NCBI GenBank assembly: GCA_003551745.1
Contig: PUNI01000440.1
Span: forward strand, 1 to 5,676
Direction: 5' to 3'
Length of the DNA stretch: 5,676 nt
Source of the DNA: Paracoccaceae bacterium
Lineage (GTDB): Bacteria > Pseudomonadota > Alphaproteobacteria > Rhodobacterales > Rhodobacteraceae
Shown here: positions 1 through 4,930 of the stretch, piece by piece
How positions within the stretch are numbered: position 1 is the first letter of the stretch
Layout of the letters: every line of letters starts with the position of its first letter
The notes under the pieces: model-generated
What the model was told of the DNA's origin: nothing
Database searches by the model: none
Seen by the model: only the letters and a program-made list of their open reading frames with translations
Translations under genes and position numbers: made by a program

Positions 1-138
1 CCGGCCTTCGTCACCCCCTATGGCAACGCCGACGAGGCCAACCACGCGCCGGACGAGAACCTTCGGATCGACTGCTTCCTCGCCGGCATACGGAGCGGCG
101 CGGCGCTGCTGTCGGGACTTGGCGCGATGCGCACCTGA
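1..138 (+). CDS. M20-family metallopeptidase, C-terminal end (partial)
   Basis: Only the last 45 codons are present. The frame is open from base 1 and stops at TGA 136-138. The peptide contains YGNADEANHAPDENLRID followed by a helix FLAGIRSGAALLSGLG. This is the usual end of M20 dipeptidases and ArgE/DapE-like deacylases: the His of the NHAP(D/N)E motif is a conserved metal ligand of the dinuclear zinc site, and the family ends in such a helix. These cytoplasmic enzymes hydrolyse dipeptides or N-acyl amino acids; the exact substrate cannot be told from this fragment. The gene is convergent with the minus-strand cluster that ends at 160. Family assignment is fairly sure, specificity unknown. 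Confidence 0.75.
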   Translation, partial: PAFVTPYGNADEANHAPDENLRIDCFLAGIRSGAALLSGLGAMRT

Positions 139-144
139 CGGGCC

Positions 145-159
145 CGGCCGCGCCGGCCG
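145..159. terminator. GC hairpin between convergent genes (weak terminator candidate)
   Basis: CGGCCG at 145-150 can pair with CGGCCG at 154-159 around a CGC loop. It fills the 21-nt gap between the stop of the M20 gene and the stop of the last minus-strand gene. No T-run follows on either strand, so it is not a canonical intrinsic terminator. In GC-rich alphaproteobacteria such hairpins are often the only visible candidate. The position is suggestive but the evidence is weak. Confidence 0.3.
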
Positions 160-471
160 TCACTCGGCCCGCGCCCGCCCGGGCGTCTCGTCGGGCGCCT
201 GCTCGGCCACGAACTCCTGCAGCGCCCGCAGGACCCGTCCGGCCTGGGCGCGGGGCACATCCGCCCGGCGGGCGATCTGGGCGACGACGGAGTCGGGCAG
301 TCGGCCCGCCGGCAGGGCAGCCCGCGCGGCACGCTCGGCCACCAGCGCCTCGACCGCGCGGATGGCATCGTCCAGCCGGGCAATCTCGCGCTCGGCCGGG
401 CTCTTCGCCCGCCAGTCGGCGACGGCAGCCGGTGTGACGGGGTAACATGCAGCTTTCACGGTCTTAGCCAT
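160..471 (-). CDS. Small protein with coiled coil and C-terminal HTH/HU-like segment, possible antitoxin/regulator
   Basis: This 103-residue protein is not one I recognise. ATG at 471 is preceded by a good ribosome site, GAGGG about 10 nt upstream. Residues about 24-50 are rich in charged residues and Ala in a heptad-like pattern (REIARLDDAIRAVEALVAER) and should form a helix or short coiled coil. Residues about 58-90 (SVVAQIARRADVPRAQAGRVLRALQEFV) read like a helix-turn-helix or the N-terminal helical part of an HU-type protein. The tail is charged and probably disordered. The gene overlaps the end of the upstream small gene by 16 nt (456-471), so the two are translated together. GC is very high (46 of 60 bases at 181-240). 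A DNA-binding antitoxin or autoregulator role is inference from size, motif and pairing. The reading frame itself is well supported by the ribosome site and coupling. Confidence 0.65.
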   Translation of the reverse strand: MAKTVKAACYPVTPAAVADWRAKSPAEREIARLDDAIRAVEALVAERAARAALPAGRLPDSVVAQIARRADVPRAQAGRVLRALQEFVAEQAPDETPGRARAE

Positions 472-782
472 GGCAGGATCGCCCTCAGGTATTCGCCCAG
501 CTTCTTCCTGCGCCGGCTTGCCCGGCGGTCGCGGATGAAGGGGTCATCGCTTTGCACCACCTTCCAGATGATAATGCGCGCCGGGTCGCGATCCAAGACC
601 GGGATGAAGAAGACCGTCACTGCGCCGAACACGTATTCGCGGCCCAGATCATCGCTGGCGGTCCCGATCATGGGATTGTCGCGCAGGTTGCGCCGCAGGA
701 GGTTCTGCTGACGGTCCGACAGCAGTTCGGCCATGTCGAGAGCGGCCGAGACGGTCGGCTGGACCTCGACCCGCAGCGCCAC
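456..782 (-). CDS. Small basic protein, possibly RelE/ParE-like fold (putative toxin)
   Basis: This is a 108-residue unassigned protein. The start is GTG at 782, 3 nt after the gpt stop (TGA at 788-786); an in-frame ATG at 734 would give a shorter form. Ribosome-site support at the GTG is weak, so coupling to gpt translation is likely. Helical residues 13-35 are followed by NPMIG, then the strand pattern EYVFGAVTVFFIPVLDRDPARIIIWKV (49-75), then an Arg/Lys-rich region (84-94) and a helix. Helices, an NP.IG turn, then two or three hydrophobic strands and basic residues is the layout of RelE/ParE-type mRNA-interferase or gyrase toxins, but no catalytic set can be assigned by eye. The downstream gene with an HTH-like segment overlaps it by 16 nt. 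GC is about 65% by hand count (481-780), close to the end of gpt, so there is no sign of recent import. It could equally be an uncharacterised conserved protein. Confidence 0.6.
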   Translation of the reverse strand: MALRVEVQPTVSAALDMAELLSDRQQNLLRRNLRDNPMIGTASDDLGREYVFGAVTVFFIPVLDRDPARIIIWKVVQSDDPFIRDRRASRRRKKLGEYLRAILPWLRP

Positions 783-785
783 GTC

Positions 786-1292
786 TCATCGGCCGCGATA
801 GGGCTCGACGTATTGCAGCGCCATGTCCCACGGAAAGAAGATCCAGGTGTCCTGGCTCACCTCGGTGATGTAGCTGTCGACCATGCCGCGGCCCTCGGGC
901 TTGGCATAGACGGTGGCGTAATGGGCGCGGGGAAAGAGGCTGCGCACCAGTTCCAGCGTCTTGCCGGTATCCACGAGGTCGTCGATGATCAGCACACCCT
1001 CGCCGGCTTCGCCCATGATCTCGGCGTTCGGCCCCTTGATGACGCGCGGCGCCGTCTGGTCCTGCCAGTTGTAGGATTTCACCGAAATCGTGTCGACCGT
1101 GCGGATGTCGAGCTCGCGGCTGAGGATCATCGCCGGGGCCATGCCGCCACGGGTGATTGCGACCACCGCCCGCCAGGCGCCGTCCTTGCCCGGGCCCTGC
1201 TTGTCGAGCCGCCAGGCCAGCGCCCGGCTGTCACGGTGGATCTGGTCCCAGCTGACGTGGAACCCCTTTTCATGCGGCAGCCGGTCGGTCAT
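786..1292 (-). CDS. gpt: Xanthine/guanine phosphoribosyltransferase
   Basis: Gpt transfers phosphoribosyl from PRPP to guanine, xanthine or hypoxanthine, making GMP, XMP or IMP in purine salvage; it acts in the cytoplasm or at the inner membrane face. The protein is 168 residues (E. coli Gpt 152). Visible signatures are TRGGMAPA (47-54, the Arg-Gly-Gly pyrophosphate loop), [13 protein letters not shown] (100-112, the PRPP motif with its paired Asp) and DTWIFFPWD (148-156, the purine-stacking Trp and base-binding segment typical of Gpt), ending in GR as in E. coli. ATG 1292 was chosen because AGGAGG lies 8 nt upstream; an in-frame TTG at 1313 is much less likely. The gene sits 13 nt after the exporter gene and 3 nt before the small basic protein gene. 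The longer N-terminus relative to E. coli is unremarkable. Confidence 0.93.
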   Translation of the reverse strand: MTDRLPHEKGFHVSWDQIHRDSRALAWRLDKQGPGKDGAWRAVVAITRGGMAPAMILSRELDIRTVDTISVKSYNWQDQTAPRVIKGPNAEIMGEAGEGVLIIDDLVDTGKTLELVRSLFPRAHYATVYAKPEGRGMVDSYITEVSQDTWIFFPWDMALQYVEPYRGR

Positions 1293-1300
1293 GCGGCCCC

Positions 1301-1306
1301 CCTCCT
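1301..1306 (-). promoter_or_regulatory. Shine-Dalgarno of gpt overlapping the exporter stop codon
   Basis: On the minus strand the exporter stop TGA (1308-1306) runs straight into GGAGG, so TGAGGAGG holds both the stop and a perfect AGGAGG. The gpt ATG follows after 8 nt. A ribosome finishing the exporter would sit on this site, which points to termination-reinitiation coupling. It also decides the gpt start at 1292 over the upstream TTG. Confidence 0.8.
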
Positions 1307-1923
1307 CAGCCAATGGCGATGCGGGCGCCCAGAGCCGCGAGCATCCCGCCGAAGACCCGGTCGATCCAGCCCTTGGCGCGGGCGTGAAGACGGCGCGCGC
1401 CGGCGAGGCTGAAGGCCCGTGCCACGGCCAGGGTGCACAGGAACTCGTTGGCGAAGATCGCCGCGAGCAGCAGCCCCAGCCAGGGCAGCGCCGTTCCCGG
1501 CGGCACCGTGGTCACGAATACCGCCCCGAAGAACACCGCCGGCTTGGGGTTGGCCATTTGCGTCAGTAGCCCGAGCCGGAAGCTGGCGCCCGGCCGCAGG
1601 CCCGGCGCCGCAGCGCCCGACACCTGCGGCAGCGGTGTATCGGCCTGACGCCACATCTTCACGGCAAGCCAGATCAGGAACAGCCCGCCGGCGAGCTTGA
1701 ACGCCCACAGCAGGGTCGGCAGCGCGTGAAACAGAAGTGACAGGCCGAAGAGCGCCGCCAGCGCCCAGATCGCCGCCCCGGCGGCGAGGCCGAGGCAGAG
1801 CCAGACGCCGCTGCGGAACCCGTGCGTCACCCCCGTGCGCGCGGCCATCAGGATCGACGGACCCGGGCTTGCCGCCGCCAGCAGATGGATGAACCAGGCG
1901 GTGGCGAAGGCGGCGGCGGTCAT
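1306..1923 (-). CDS. LysE/RhtB-family amino-acid exporter
   Basis: This is a 205-residue integral inner-membrane protein, the usual length for LysE/RhtB translocators, which export amino acids or related small molecules by secondary transport. The diagnostic ASPGPSIL (18-25) lies in the first membrane helix, and [12 protein letters not shown] (121-132) is the conserved mid-protein motif before helix four. Hydrophobic stretches at about 4-26, 40-65, 66-90, 115-140, 145-170 and 185-204 fit six helices, with a hydrophilic Pro/Gly-rich loop at about 92-115. ATG 1923 begins 4 nt after the fabI stop. The substrate cannot be read from sequence: RhtB relatives move homoserine, threonine, leucine and others. 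The operon position with fabI and gpt does not name it. Confidence 0.9.
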   Translation of the reverse strand: MTAAAFATAWFIHLLAAASPGPSILMAARTGVTHGFRSGVWLCLGLAAGAAIWALAALFGLSLLFHALPTLLWAFKLAGGLFLIWLAVKMWRQADTPLPQVSGAAAPGLRPGASFRLGLLTQMANPKPAVFFGAVFVTTVPPGTALPWLGLLLAAIFANEFLCTLAVARAFSLAGARRLHARAKGWIDRVFGGMLAALGARIAIG

Positions 1924-1927
1924 CGCC

Positions 1928-2755
1928 TCAGCCTTCGCGGTGGTTGGCGGTGACGGTGGCGATGTCGGGGGCGTCCACCGCCTTCATGCCCACGGCGTGA
2001 TAGCCCGCGTCGACGTGCAGAACCTCGCCGGTGACACCTGCGCCGAGGTCGGACAGCAGGTAGAGCGCCGAGCGTCCCACCTCCTCCTGCGTCACGTTCC
2101 GCCGCAGCGGCGCGTTCAGCTCGTTCCACTTCATGATGTAGCGGAAATCGCCGATGCCCGAGGCCGCCAGCGTCTTGATCGGGCCGGCGGAGATGGCGTT
2201 GACGCGGATGCCGTCCTTGCCGAGATCCTCGGCGATGTAGCGCACGCTGGCCTCCAGCGCCGCCTTGGCCACCCCCATGACGTTGTAATGCGGCATGACC
2301 TTCTCGGCGCCGTAGTAGGTCATGGTCAGCAGGCTGCCGCCCGCACCCATCAGCGCGGCGGCGCGCTGGCAGACCGCCGTGAAGGAATAGACCGAGATGT
2401 CCATGGTGCGGCGGAAGTTCTCGGGCGTGGTGTCGACGTAGCGGCCGCGCAACTCGGTCTTGTCGGAAAAGCCGATGGCATGGACGAGGAAATCGAGCCG
2501 GCCCCAGCGCCGTTCCAGTTCGGCGAAGACCGCGTCCATCGAGGCGGCGTCGCCGACATCGCAGGGCACCACCAGGTCCGAGCCAACCGAAGCGGCCAGC
2601 GGCGCCACGCGCTTCTGCAGCGCCTCGCCCTGATAGGAAAACGCCAACTCCGCGCCGGCCTCGGCGCAAGCGCGAGCGATGCCCCAGGCGATGGACTTGT
2701 CGTTGGCGACCCCCATGATCAGGCCGCGCCGGCCGTCCATCAGCTGCATCGACAT
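1928..2755 (-). CDS. fabI: Enoyl-[acyl-carrier-protein] reductase (NADH), FabI
   Basis: FabI performs the last reduction of each type II fatty-acid elongation cycle, trans-2-enoyl-ACP to acyl-ACP, using NADH; it is a cytoplasmic homotetramer and the triclosan target. The 275-residue protein has the short-chain dehydrogenase Rossmann start [17 protein letters not shown] (11-27). Its active site, [19 protein letters not shown] (146-164), has Tyr147, Tyr157 and Lys164 matching E. coli Tyr146, Tyr156 and Lys163. HAIGFSDK (92-99) carries Gly95, equivalent to E. coli Gly93, so the residue classically changed in triclosan resistance looks wild type. [13 protein letters not shown] (189-201) is the substrate-loop region. 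The start is uncertain: ATG 2755 and ATG 2749 are both plausible, the latter better spaced from GGGGG. A GTG at 2797 would add an atypical N-terminus. It is first gene of the minus-strand operon, divergent from pdxH. Confidence 0.95.
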   Translation of the reverse strand: MSMQLMDGRRGLIMGVANDKSIAWGIARACAEAGAELAFSYQGEALQKRVAPLAASVGSDLVVPCDVGDAASMDAVFAELERRWGRLDFLVHAIGFSDKTELRGRYVDTTPENFRRTMDISVYSFTAVCQRAAALMGAGGSLLTMTYYGAEKVMPHYNVMGVAKAALEASVRYIAEDLGKDGIRVNAISAGPIKTLAASGIGDFRYIMKWNELNAPLRRNVTQEEVGRSALYLLSDLGAGVTGEVLHVDAGYHAVGMKAVDAPDIATVTANHREG

Positions 2756-2786
2756 CACCCCCGCCGCCCAGACGCACGCCCGTTTC

Positions 2787-2798
2787 CGTGACGTCACG
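2787..2798. promoter_or_regulatory. Perfect 12-bp palindrome CGTGACGTCACG, candidate operator
   Basis: The palindrome is exact over 12 bases and stops at both flanks. It lies between the predicted fabI -10 element and the fabI start, about where transcription would begin. That position suits a dimeric repressor controlling fabI. I cannot name the regulator; the half-site GTGAC is not specific enough. Confidence 0.4.
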
Positions 2799-2800
2799 TC

Positions 2801-2829
2801 GGTTTAGGCGATCGCCCGGGCCGCTTCAA
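2801..2829 (-). promoter_or_regulatory. Predicted sigma70-type promoter of the fabI operon
   Basis: On the minus strand TTGAAG (2829-2824) and TAAACC (2806-2801) are separated by exactly 17 nt. The -35 matches consensus at four of six positions and the -10 at three of six, which is normal for GC-rich alphaproteobacteria. The predicted start is near 2794, giving a leader of about 40 nt before ATG 2755. Confidence 0.4.
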
Positions 2830-2845
2830 GGCCGCGCGGCGCGGG

Positions 2846-2873
2846 TTGAACGGGGCGCGGCCAGCGCCATCTT
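2846..2873 (+). promoter_or_regulatory. Weak candidate promoter of pdxH
   Basis: TTGAAC (2846-2851) is followed after 16 nt by CATCTT (2868-2873). The -35 is good and the -10 poor. It is the only pairing I find in the + direction of this 170-bp divergent region, and it would give a leader of about 45 nt before ATG 2926. Confidence 0.22.
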
Positions 2874-2925
2874 GCGCCGGGCTTCGGCGCCAGCCATACC
2901 GACGCCGCACTATCGGGAGAAAGCC

Positions 2926-3531
2926 ATGGCCGAGCGCAGCGGCATCTTCGCCGGGGAGGATCCCTTTGCCATCGCCCGCGCCTGGCTGGCCGAGGCCGAG
3001 CCGCGCGAGCCGAACGACCCCAACGCGATCGCGCTGGCGACCGTCGACGCCGAGGGGCTGCCCAATGTCCGCATGGTGCTGCTCAAGGAGATCGAGCCCG
3101 CCGCCTTTGTCTTCTACACCAACTATGACAGCACCAAGGCGCAGGAGATCGCGCAGTCCGGCAAGGCCGCCTTCGTGCTGCACTGGAAGAGCCTGCGCCG
3201 GCAGATCCGCGTGCGCGGGCTGACGAGCCGCGAGGACGGGCCGCAGGCCGATGCCTATTTCGCCTCGCGCTCGCTCAAGAGCCGGCTCGGCGCCTGGGCC
3301 TCGCGCCAGTCGCAGCCGCTGGAGAGCCGGGGTGCGCTGATGGGCGAGGTCGCGCGGCGGACGGCCGAGTTCGGCACGAACCCGCCGCGGCCGCCGTTCT
3401 GGGGCGGCATCCGGATCACGCCGGTGGAGATCGAGTTCTGGGCCGACGGCGCCTTTCGCCTGCACGACCGTTTCCGCTGGCGCCGTGACGACCCCGCGGC
3501 GCCGTGGTCGGTGCAGCGGCTCAGCCCCTGA
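2926..3531 (+). CDS. pdxH: Pyridoxamine 5'-phosphate oxidase
   Basis: PdxH oxidises pyridoxamine or pyridoxine 5'-phosphate to pyridoxal 5'-phosphate with FMN and oxygen, the final step of vitamin B6 synthesis and salvage; it is a cytoplasmic homodimer. The 201-residue protein has the family motifs in order: RMVLLK (49-54) and YTNYDSTK (64-71) for [17 protein letters not shown] (85-98); YFASRSLKS (111-119), whose Tyr111, Arg115 and Ser119 match E. coli Tyr129, Arg133 and Ser137; GAWASRQS (122-129); and [17 protein letters not shown] (156-172). FRLHDRF (177-183) supplies the Arg-x-His of the PLP site, and the protein ends in the usual RLSP. ATG 2926 is preceded by GGGAGA with 5-nt spacing; longer upstream readings lack family similarity. 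It is divergent from fabI. Confidence 0.95.
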   Translation: MAERSGIFAGEDPFAIARAWLAEAEPREPNDPNAIALATVDAEGLPNVRMVLLKEIEPAAFVFYTNYDSTKAQEIAQSGKAAFVLHWKSLRRQIRVRGLTSREDGPQADAYFASRSLKSRLGAWASRQSQPLESRGALMGEVARRTAEFGTNPPRPPFWGGIRITPVEIEFWADGAFRLHDRFRWRRDDPAAPWSVQRLSP

Positions 3532-3549
3532 CGGGCCCGTGACAGGCTG
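3522..3549 (+). terminator. Imperfect hairpin across the pdxH stop codon
   Basis: CAG (3522-3524) with CTG (3547-3549), and CCTG (3527-3530) with CAGG (3543-3546), give a 7-bp stem with a two-base bulge. The 12-nt loop holds the perfect palindrome ACGGGCCCGT (3531-3540). No T-run follows. It could slow polymerase or shield the mRNA end; as an intrinsic terminator it is weak. Confidence 0.2.
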
Positions 3550-3591
3550 GGCGGGAAAGAGCTTGCAAAGGCCCGTGGACTTGGCGCACGA

Positions 3592-3620
3592 GTGATGCCC
3601 AGCATGGGTTGGGGCATCGC
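3592..3620 (+). promoter_or_regulatory. Leader hairpin before the cold-shock gene, with alternative fold
   Basis: GTGATGCCC (3592-3600) pairs with GGGCATCGC (3612-3620), nine pairs including one G-T, around an 11-nt loop. The right arm includes most of GGGG at 3611-3614, the nearest ribosome-site-like sequence before ATG 3627. CCCA (3598-3601) can instead pair with TGGG (3605-3608), which releases 3612-3614. A temperature-responsive leader is inference by analogy with known cold-shock mRNAs. Confidence 0.35.
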
Positions 3621-3626
3621 ACAGAC

Positions 3627-4196
3627 ATGGACGACATGAGCGCACTGCCCGGCGTCGCGGCCGACGCCGGCGCACCCGACGGGCCGCAGGTCCGGGGCCG
3701 GGTGAAATGGTTCGATCCGCAGAAGGGCTTCGGCTTCATCGTGCCCGATGCCGGCGGGCCCGACATCCTCCTGCACGCCAATGTGCTGCGCGCTTTCGGG
3801 CAGGGCTCGGTCGGAGATGGCGCCGAGATCGAGGTGATCGTGCACGAGACTCGCCGCGGCCTGCAGGCCAGCGCGGTGATCGACATCGTTGTGCCGGCGA
3901 TGGTGCCGGTCTCGGACATGGACGAGCTGGGCGGCCTGTCGCCCGAGGCCGTGGCCGACCTCGCGCTGGAGCCCGCCCGGGTGAAATGGTTCGACCGCGC
4001 CCGCGGCTTCGGATTCGCCAATGTGTTCGGCCGGGAGGACGACGTGTTCCTGCATATCGAGGTGCTTCGCCGGTCGGGGTTTTCCGAGGTGCAGCCCGGC
4101 GAGGCGCTGTGCCTGCGGATCATCGAGGGCCGGCGTGGCCGCATGGCGGTCCTGGTCGCGCCATGGGAGGCCGCGCTGAAGCGCGAGCCGGCATGA
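3627..4196 (+). CDS. Tandem cold-shock-domain protein
   Basis: This is a 189-residue protein with two cold-shock OB-fold domains joined by an acidic/Pro linker. Domain 1 is about 24-88, with VKWFDPQKGFGFIV (RNP1) and DILLH at 46-50 (RNP2). Domain 2 is about 117-180, with VKWFDRARGFGFANV and DVFLH at 139-143. Such proteins bind single-stranded RNA or DNA and melt mRNA structure; two-domain forms are well known in alphaproteobacteria such as Caulobacter. A short acidic N-terminus precedes domain 1. Domain 2 is shorter around its RNP1-RNP2 loop, with Arg in place of the usual Lys before GFGF. ATG 3627 is taken over ATG 3636 and an upstream TTG at 3609; the ribosome site is poor in every case, so the start is uncertain by a few residues. 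The stop overlaps the DUF192 start. The temperature response is not visible from sequence. Confidence 0.9.
   Translation: MDDMSALPGVAADAGAPDGPQVRGRVKWFDPQKGFGFIVPDAGGPDILLHANVLRAFGQGSVGDGAEIEVIVHETRRGLQASAVIDIVVPAMVPVSDMDELGGLSPEAVADLALEPARVKWFDRARGFGFANVFGREDDVFLHIEVLRRSGFSEVQPGEALCLRIIEGRRGRMAVLVAPWEAALKREPA
3698..3715 (+). repeat. Intragenic direct repeat, copy 1
   Basis: The 18-nt CCGGGTGAAATGGTTCGA starts the VKWFD segment of cold-shock domain 1. It recurs exactly 279 nt (93 codons) downstream, in frame, at domain 2. It reflects domain duplication plus codon-level conservation of the RNA-binding surface. Confidence 0.8.
3977..3994 (+). repeat. Intragenic direct repeat, copy 2
   Basis: This is the second identical 18-nt copy, at the start of domain 2. 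The following RNP1 stretch is also close at DNA level (GGCTTCGGCTTC in copy 1, GGCTTCGGATTC in copy 2). Recombination between the copies would delete 93 codons and leave a single hybrid domain in frame. Confidence 0.8.
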
Positions 4197-4684
4197 GCCG
4201 ACGGCTGCGCGGGCCGGCCGCCGCCCCCCTTCTTGCGACGCTGCTCTGGCTTGCGCTGTCCACCGGGTTGCTGGCCGCCTGCCGCGACGATGTCGTCGAC
4301 CTGCGCGGGCCCTGGGGGCAGGCGCGCTTCGCCGTCGAGATCGCGGATACGCCGCAGACCCAGGCGCTGGGGCTGATGCACCGCGAGAGCCTGCCGCGCA
4401 ACGCCGGCATGCTCTTCGTCTATCCGGCTCCGCAGCGGGCCACCTTCTGGATGCGCAACACGCTGATCCCGCTCGACATGATCTTCGTCGCGCCCGACGG
4501 GGTGGTGCGTCATGTCCATCACGAGGCGGTGCCGCTGGACGAGACGGTGATCGACGGCGGCGACGGCATCCTGATGGTGCTCGAGATCAACGGCGGGCTT
4601 GCCCGCACTTTCGGCATCGCCCCCGGAAGCGAACTGCGCCACCCGCGTCTGCCGCAGCAGGACGCCGCCTGGCCCTGCGACTGA
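4193..4684 (+). CDS. DUF192 family exported protein, possible lipoprotein
   Basis: This is a 163-residue protein whose start ATG overlaps the cold-shock stop as ATGA, so the two are translationally coupled. The N-terminus has MSRRLR, then a hydrophobic stretch (about 9-29) ending LLAAC. LAAC at 27-30 fits a lipobox, so lipidation at Cys30 is possible; otherwise it is an ordinary signal peptide. The mature part is a DUF192 domain (about 42-150). Conserved blocks are GLMHRESLPRNAGMLFVY (60-77) and FWMRNTLIPLDMIFV (85-99), followed by the usual DG..V.H...AVP segment. DUF192 proteins form a small beta-rich domain with no established biochemical activity; many are secreted or periplasmic. A second Cys (162) is at the very C-terminus. 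Family assignment is firm, function unknown. Confidence 0.9.
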   Translation: MSRRLRGPAAAPLLATLLWLALSTGLLAACRDDVVDLRGPWGQARFAVEIADTPQTQALGLMHRESLPRNAGMLFVYPAPQRATFWMRNTLIPLDMIFVAPDGVVRHVHHEAVPLDETVIDGGDGILMVLEINGGLARTFGIAPGSELRHPRLPQQDAAWPCD

Positions 4685-4704
4685 GGGGGCTTCCCTCGCC
4701 GCCC

Positions 4705-4724
4705 GCAGCGGGGTATCCCGCTGC
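4705..4724 (+). terminator. Perfect 8-bp hairpin between DUF192 gene and tRNA-Pro
   Basis: GCAGCGGG (4705-4712) and CCCGCTGC (4717-4724) form an 8-bp stem with a GTAT loop, 20 nt after the DUF192 stop and 3 nt before tRNA-Pro. No T-run follows. It may end the csp-DUF192 transcript or be part of a precursor tRNA leader. Alternatively the loop holds TATCCC, 17 nt after TTCCCT (4691-4696), which could be a weak tRNA promoter. Confidence 0.35.
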
Positions 4725-4727
4725 CGT

Positions 4728-4804
4728 CGGGGCGTGGCGCAGCCTGGTAGCGCGTCGGTTTTGGGTACCGAAGGTCGCTGGTTCGAATCCAGTCGCCCCG
4801 ACCA
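4728..4804 (+). tRNA. tRNA-Pro (anticodon UGG)
   Basis: It is 77 nt with encoded CCA. Acceptor CGGGGCG pairs with CGCCCCG (4794-4800), then ACCA. Anticodon stem TCGGT/ACCGA (4755-4759/4767-4771) encloses loop TTTGGGT, placing TGG at 4762-4764. The T arm GCTGG-TTCGAAT-CCAGT is intact. C1-G72 with A73 is the bacterial proline identity pattern. UGG is the proline anticodon with the widest codon reading. Confidence 0.97.
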
Positions 4805-4843
4805 TGCAGGATCGCCGCGGCTGGCAGATGACCTTCGCTTCAC

Positions 4844-4918
4844 TGGAGCGGGCGAAGGGGATCGAACCCTCAACCCTCAGCTTGGGAAGCTGATGCTCTA
4901 CCATTGAGCTACGCCCGC
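4844..4918 (-). tRNA. tRNA-Gly (anticodon CCC)
   Basis: It is 75 nt with encoded CCA. Acceptor GCGGGCG pairs with CGCCCGC, then T73 (typical of bacterial glycine) and CCA. The D arm is GCTC-AATGGTA-GAGC. Anticodon stem TCAGC/GCTGA encloses TTCCCAA, giving CCC. The T arm is GAGGG-TTCGATC-CCCTT with a G-T pair. It decodes GGG, useful in a GC-rich genome. It is convergent with tRNA-Pro and divergent from msrA. Confidence 0.97.
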
Positions 4919-4930
4919 CCTTGTTCCGGG

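Noticed and set aside
456..782. Recent horizontal acquisition of the small gene pair
   Set aside because: A hand count over 481-780 gives about 65% GC, like the adjacent end of gpt, and no mobile-element remnants flank it.
1293..1313. gpt start at the TTG at 1313
   Set aside because: TTG is a rare start and lies inside the exporter gene, whereas ATG 1292 has a perfect AGGAGG at 8-nt spacing.
552..1412. Plus-strand open frame (286 codons) opposite gpt and the small basic protein
   Set aside because: It is antisense to a certain Gpt, compositionally skewed, and lacks a domain or a ribosome site.
1835..2791. Plus-strand open frame (318 codons) antisense to fabI
   Set aside because: FabI on the minus strand has intact catalytic residues; the antisense product is His/Asp/Gly-rich with no recognisable domain.
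2756..2925. N-terminal extensions of fabI (GTG 2797) and pdxH (from 2788) into the divergent region
   Set aside because: The extra residues do not resemble either family, the two extensions would overlap each other, and better ribosome sites or family-typical starts lie downstream.
3521..4873. Long minus-strand open frame (450 codons) opposite csp, DUF192 and tRNA-Pro
   Set aside because: It lies antisense to clear family members and crosses a tRNA; the protein is low-complexity Arg/Pro/Ser-rich. It is open only because GC-rich codons leave few stops on the opposite strand.
4587..4907. Short open frames across the two tRNAs on both strands
   Set aside because: The peptides (for example GATGFEPATFGTQNRR and VAQPGSASVLGTEGRWFESSRP) are the familiar spurious translations of tRNA genes that litter databases.
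4728..4918. tRNA pair as an attachment site for an integrative element
   Set aside because: No integrase gene and no repeated tRNA 3' end is seen in the window; both flanks are core genes.
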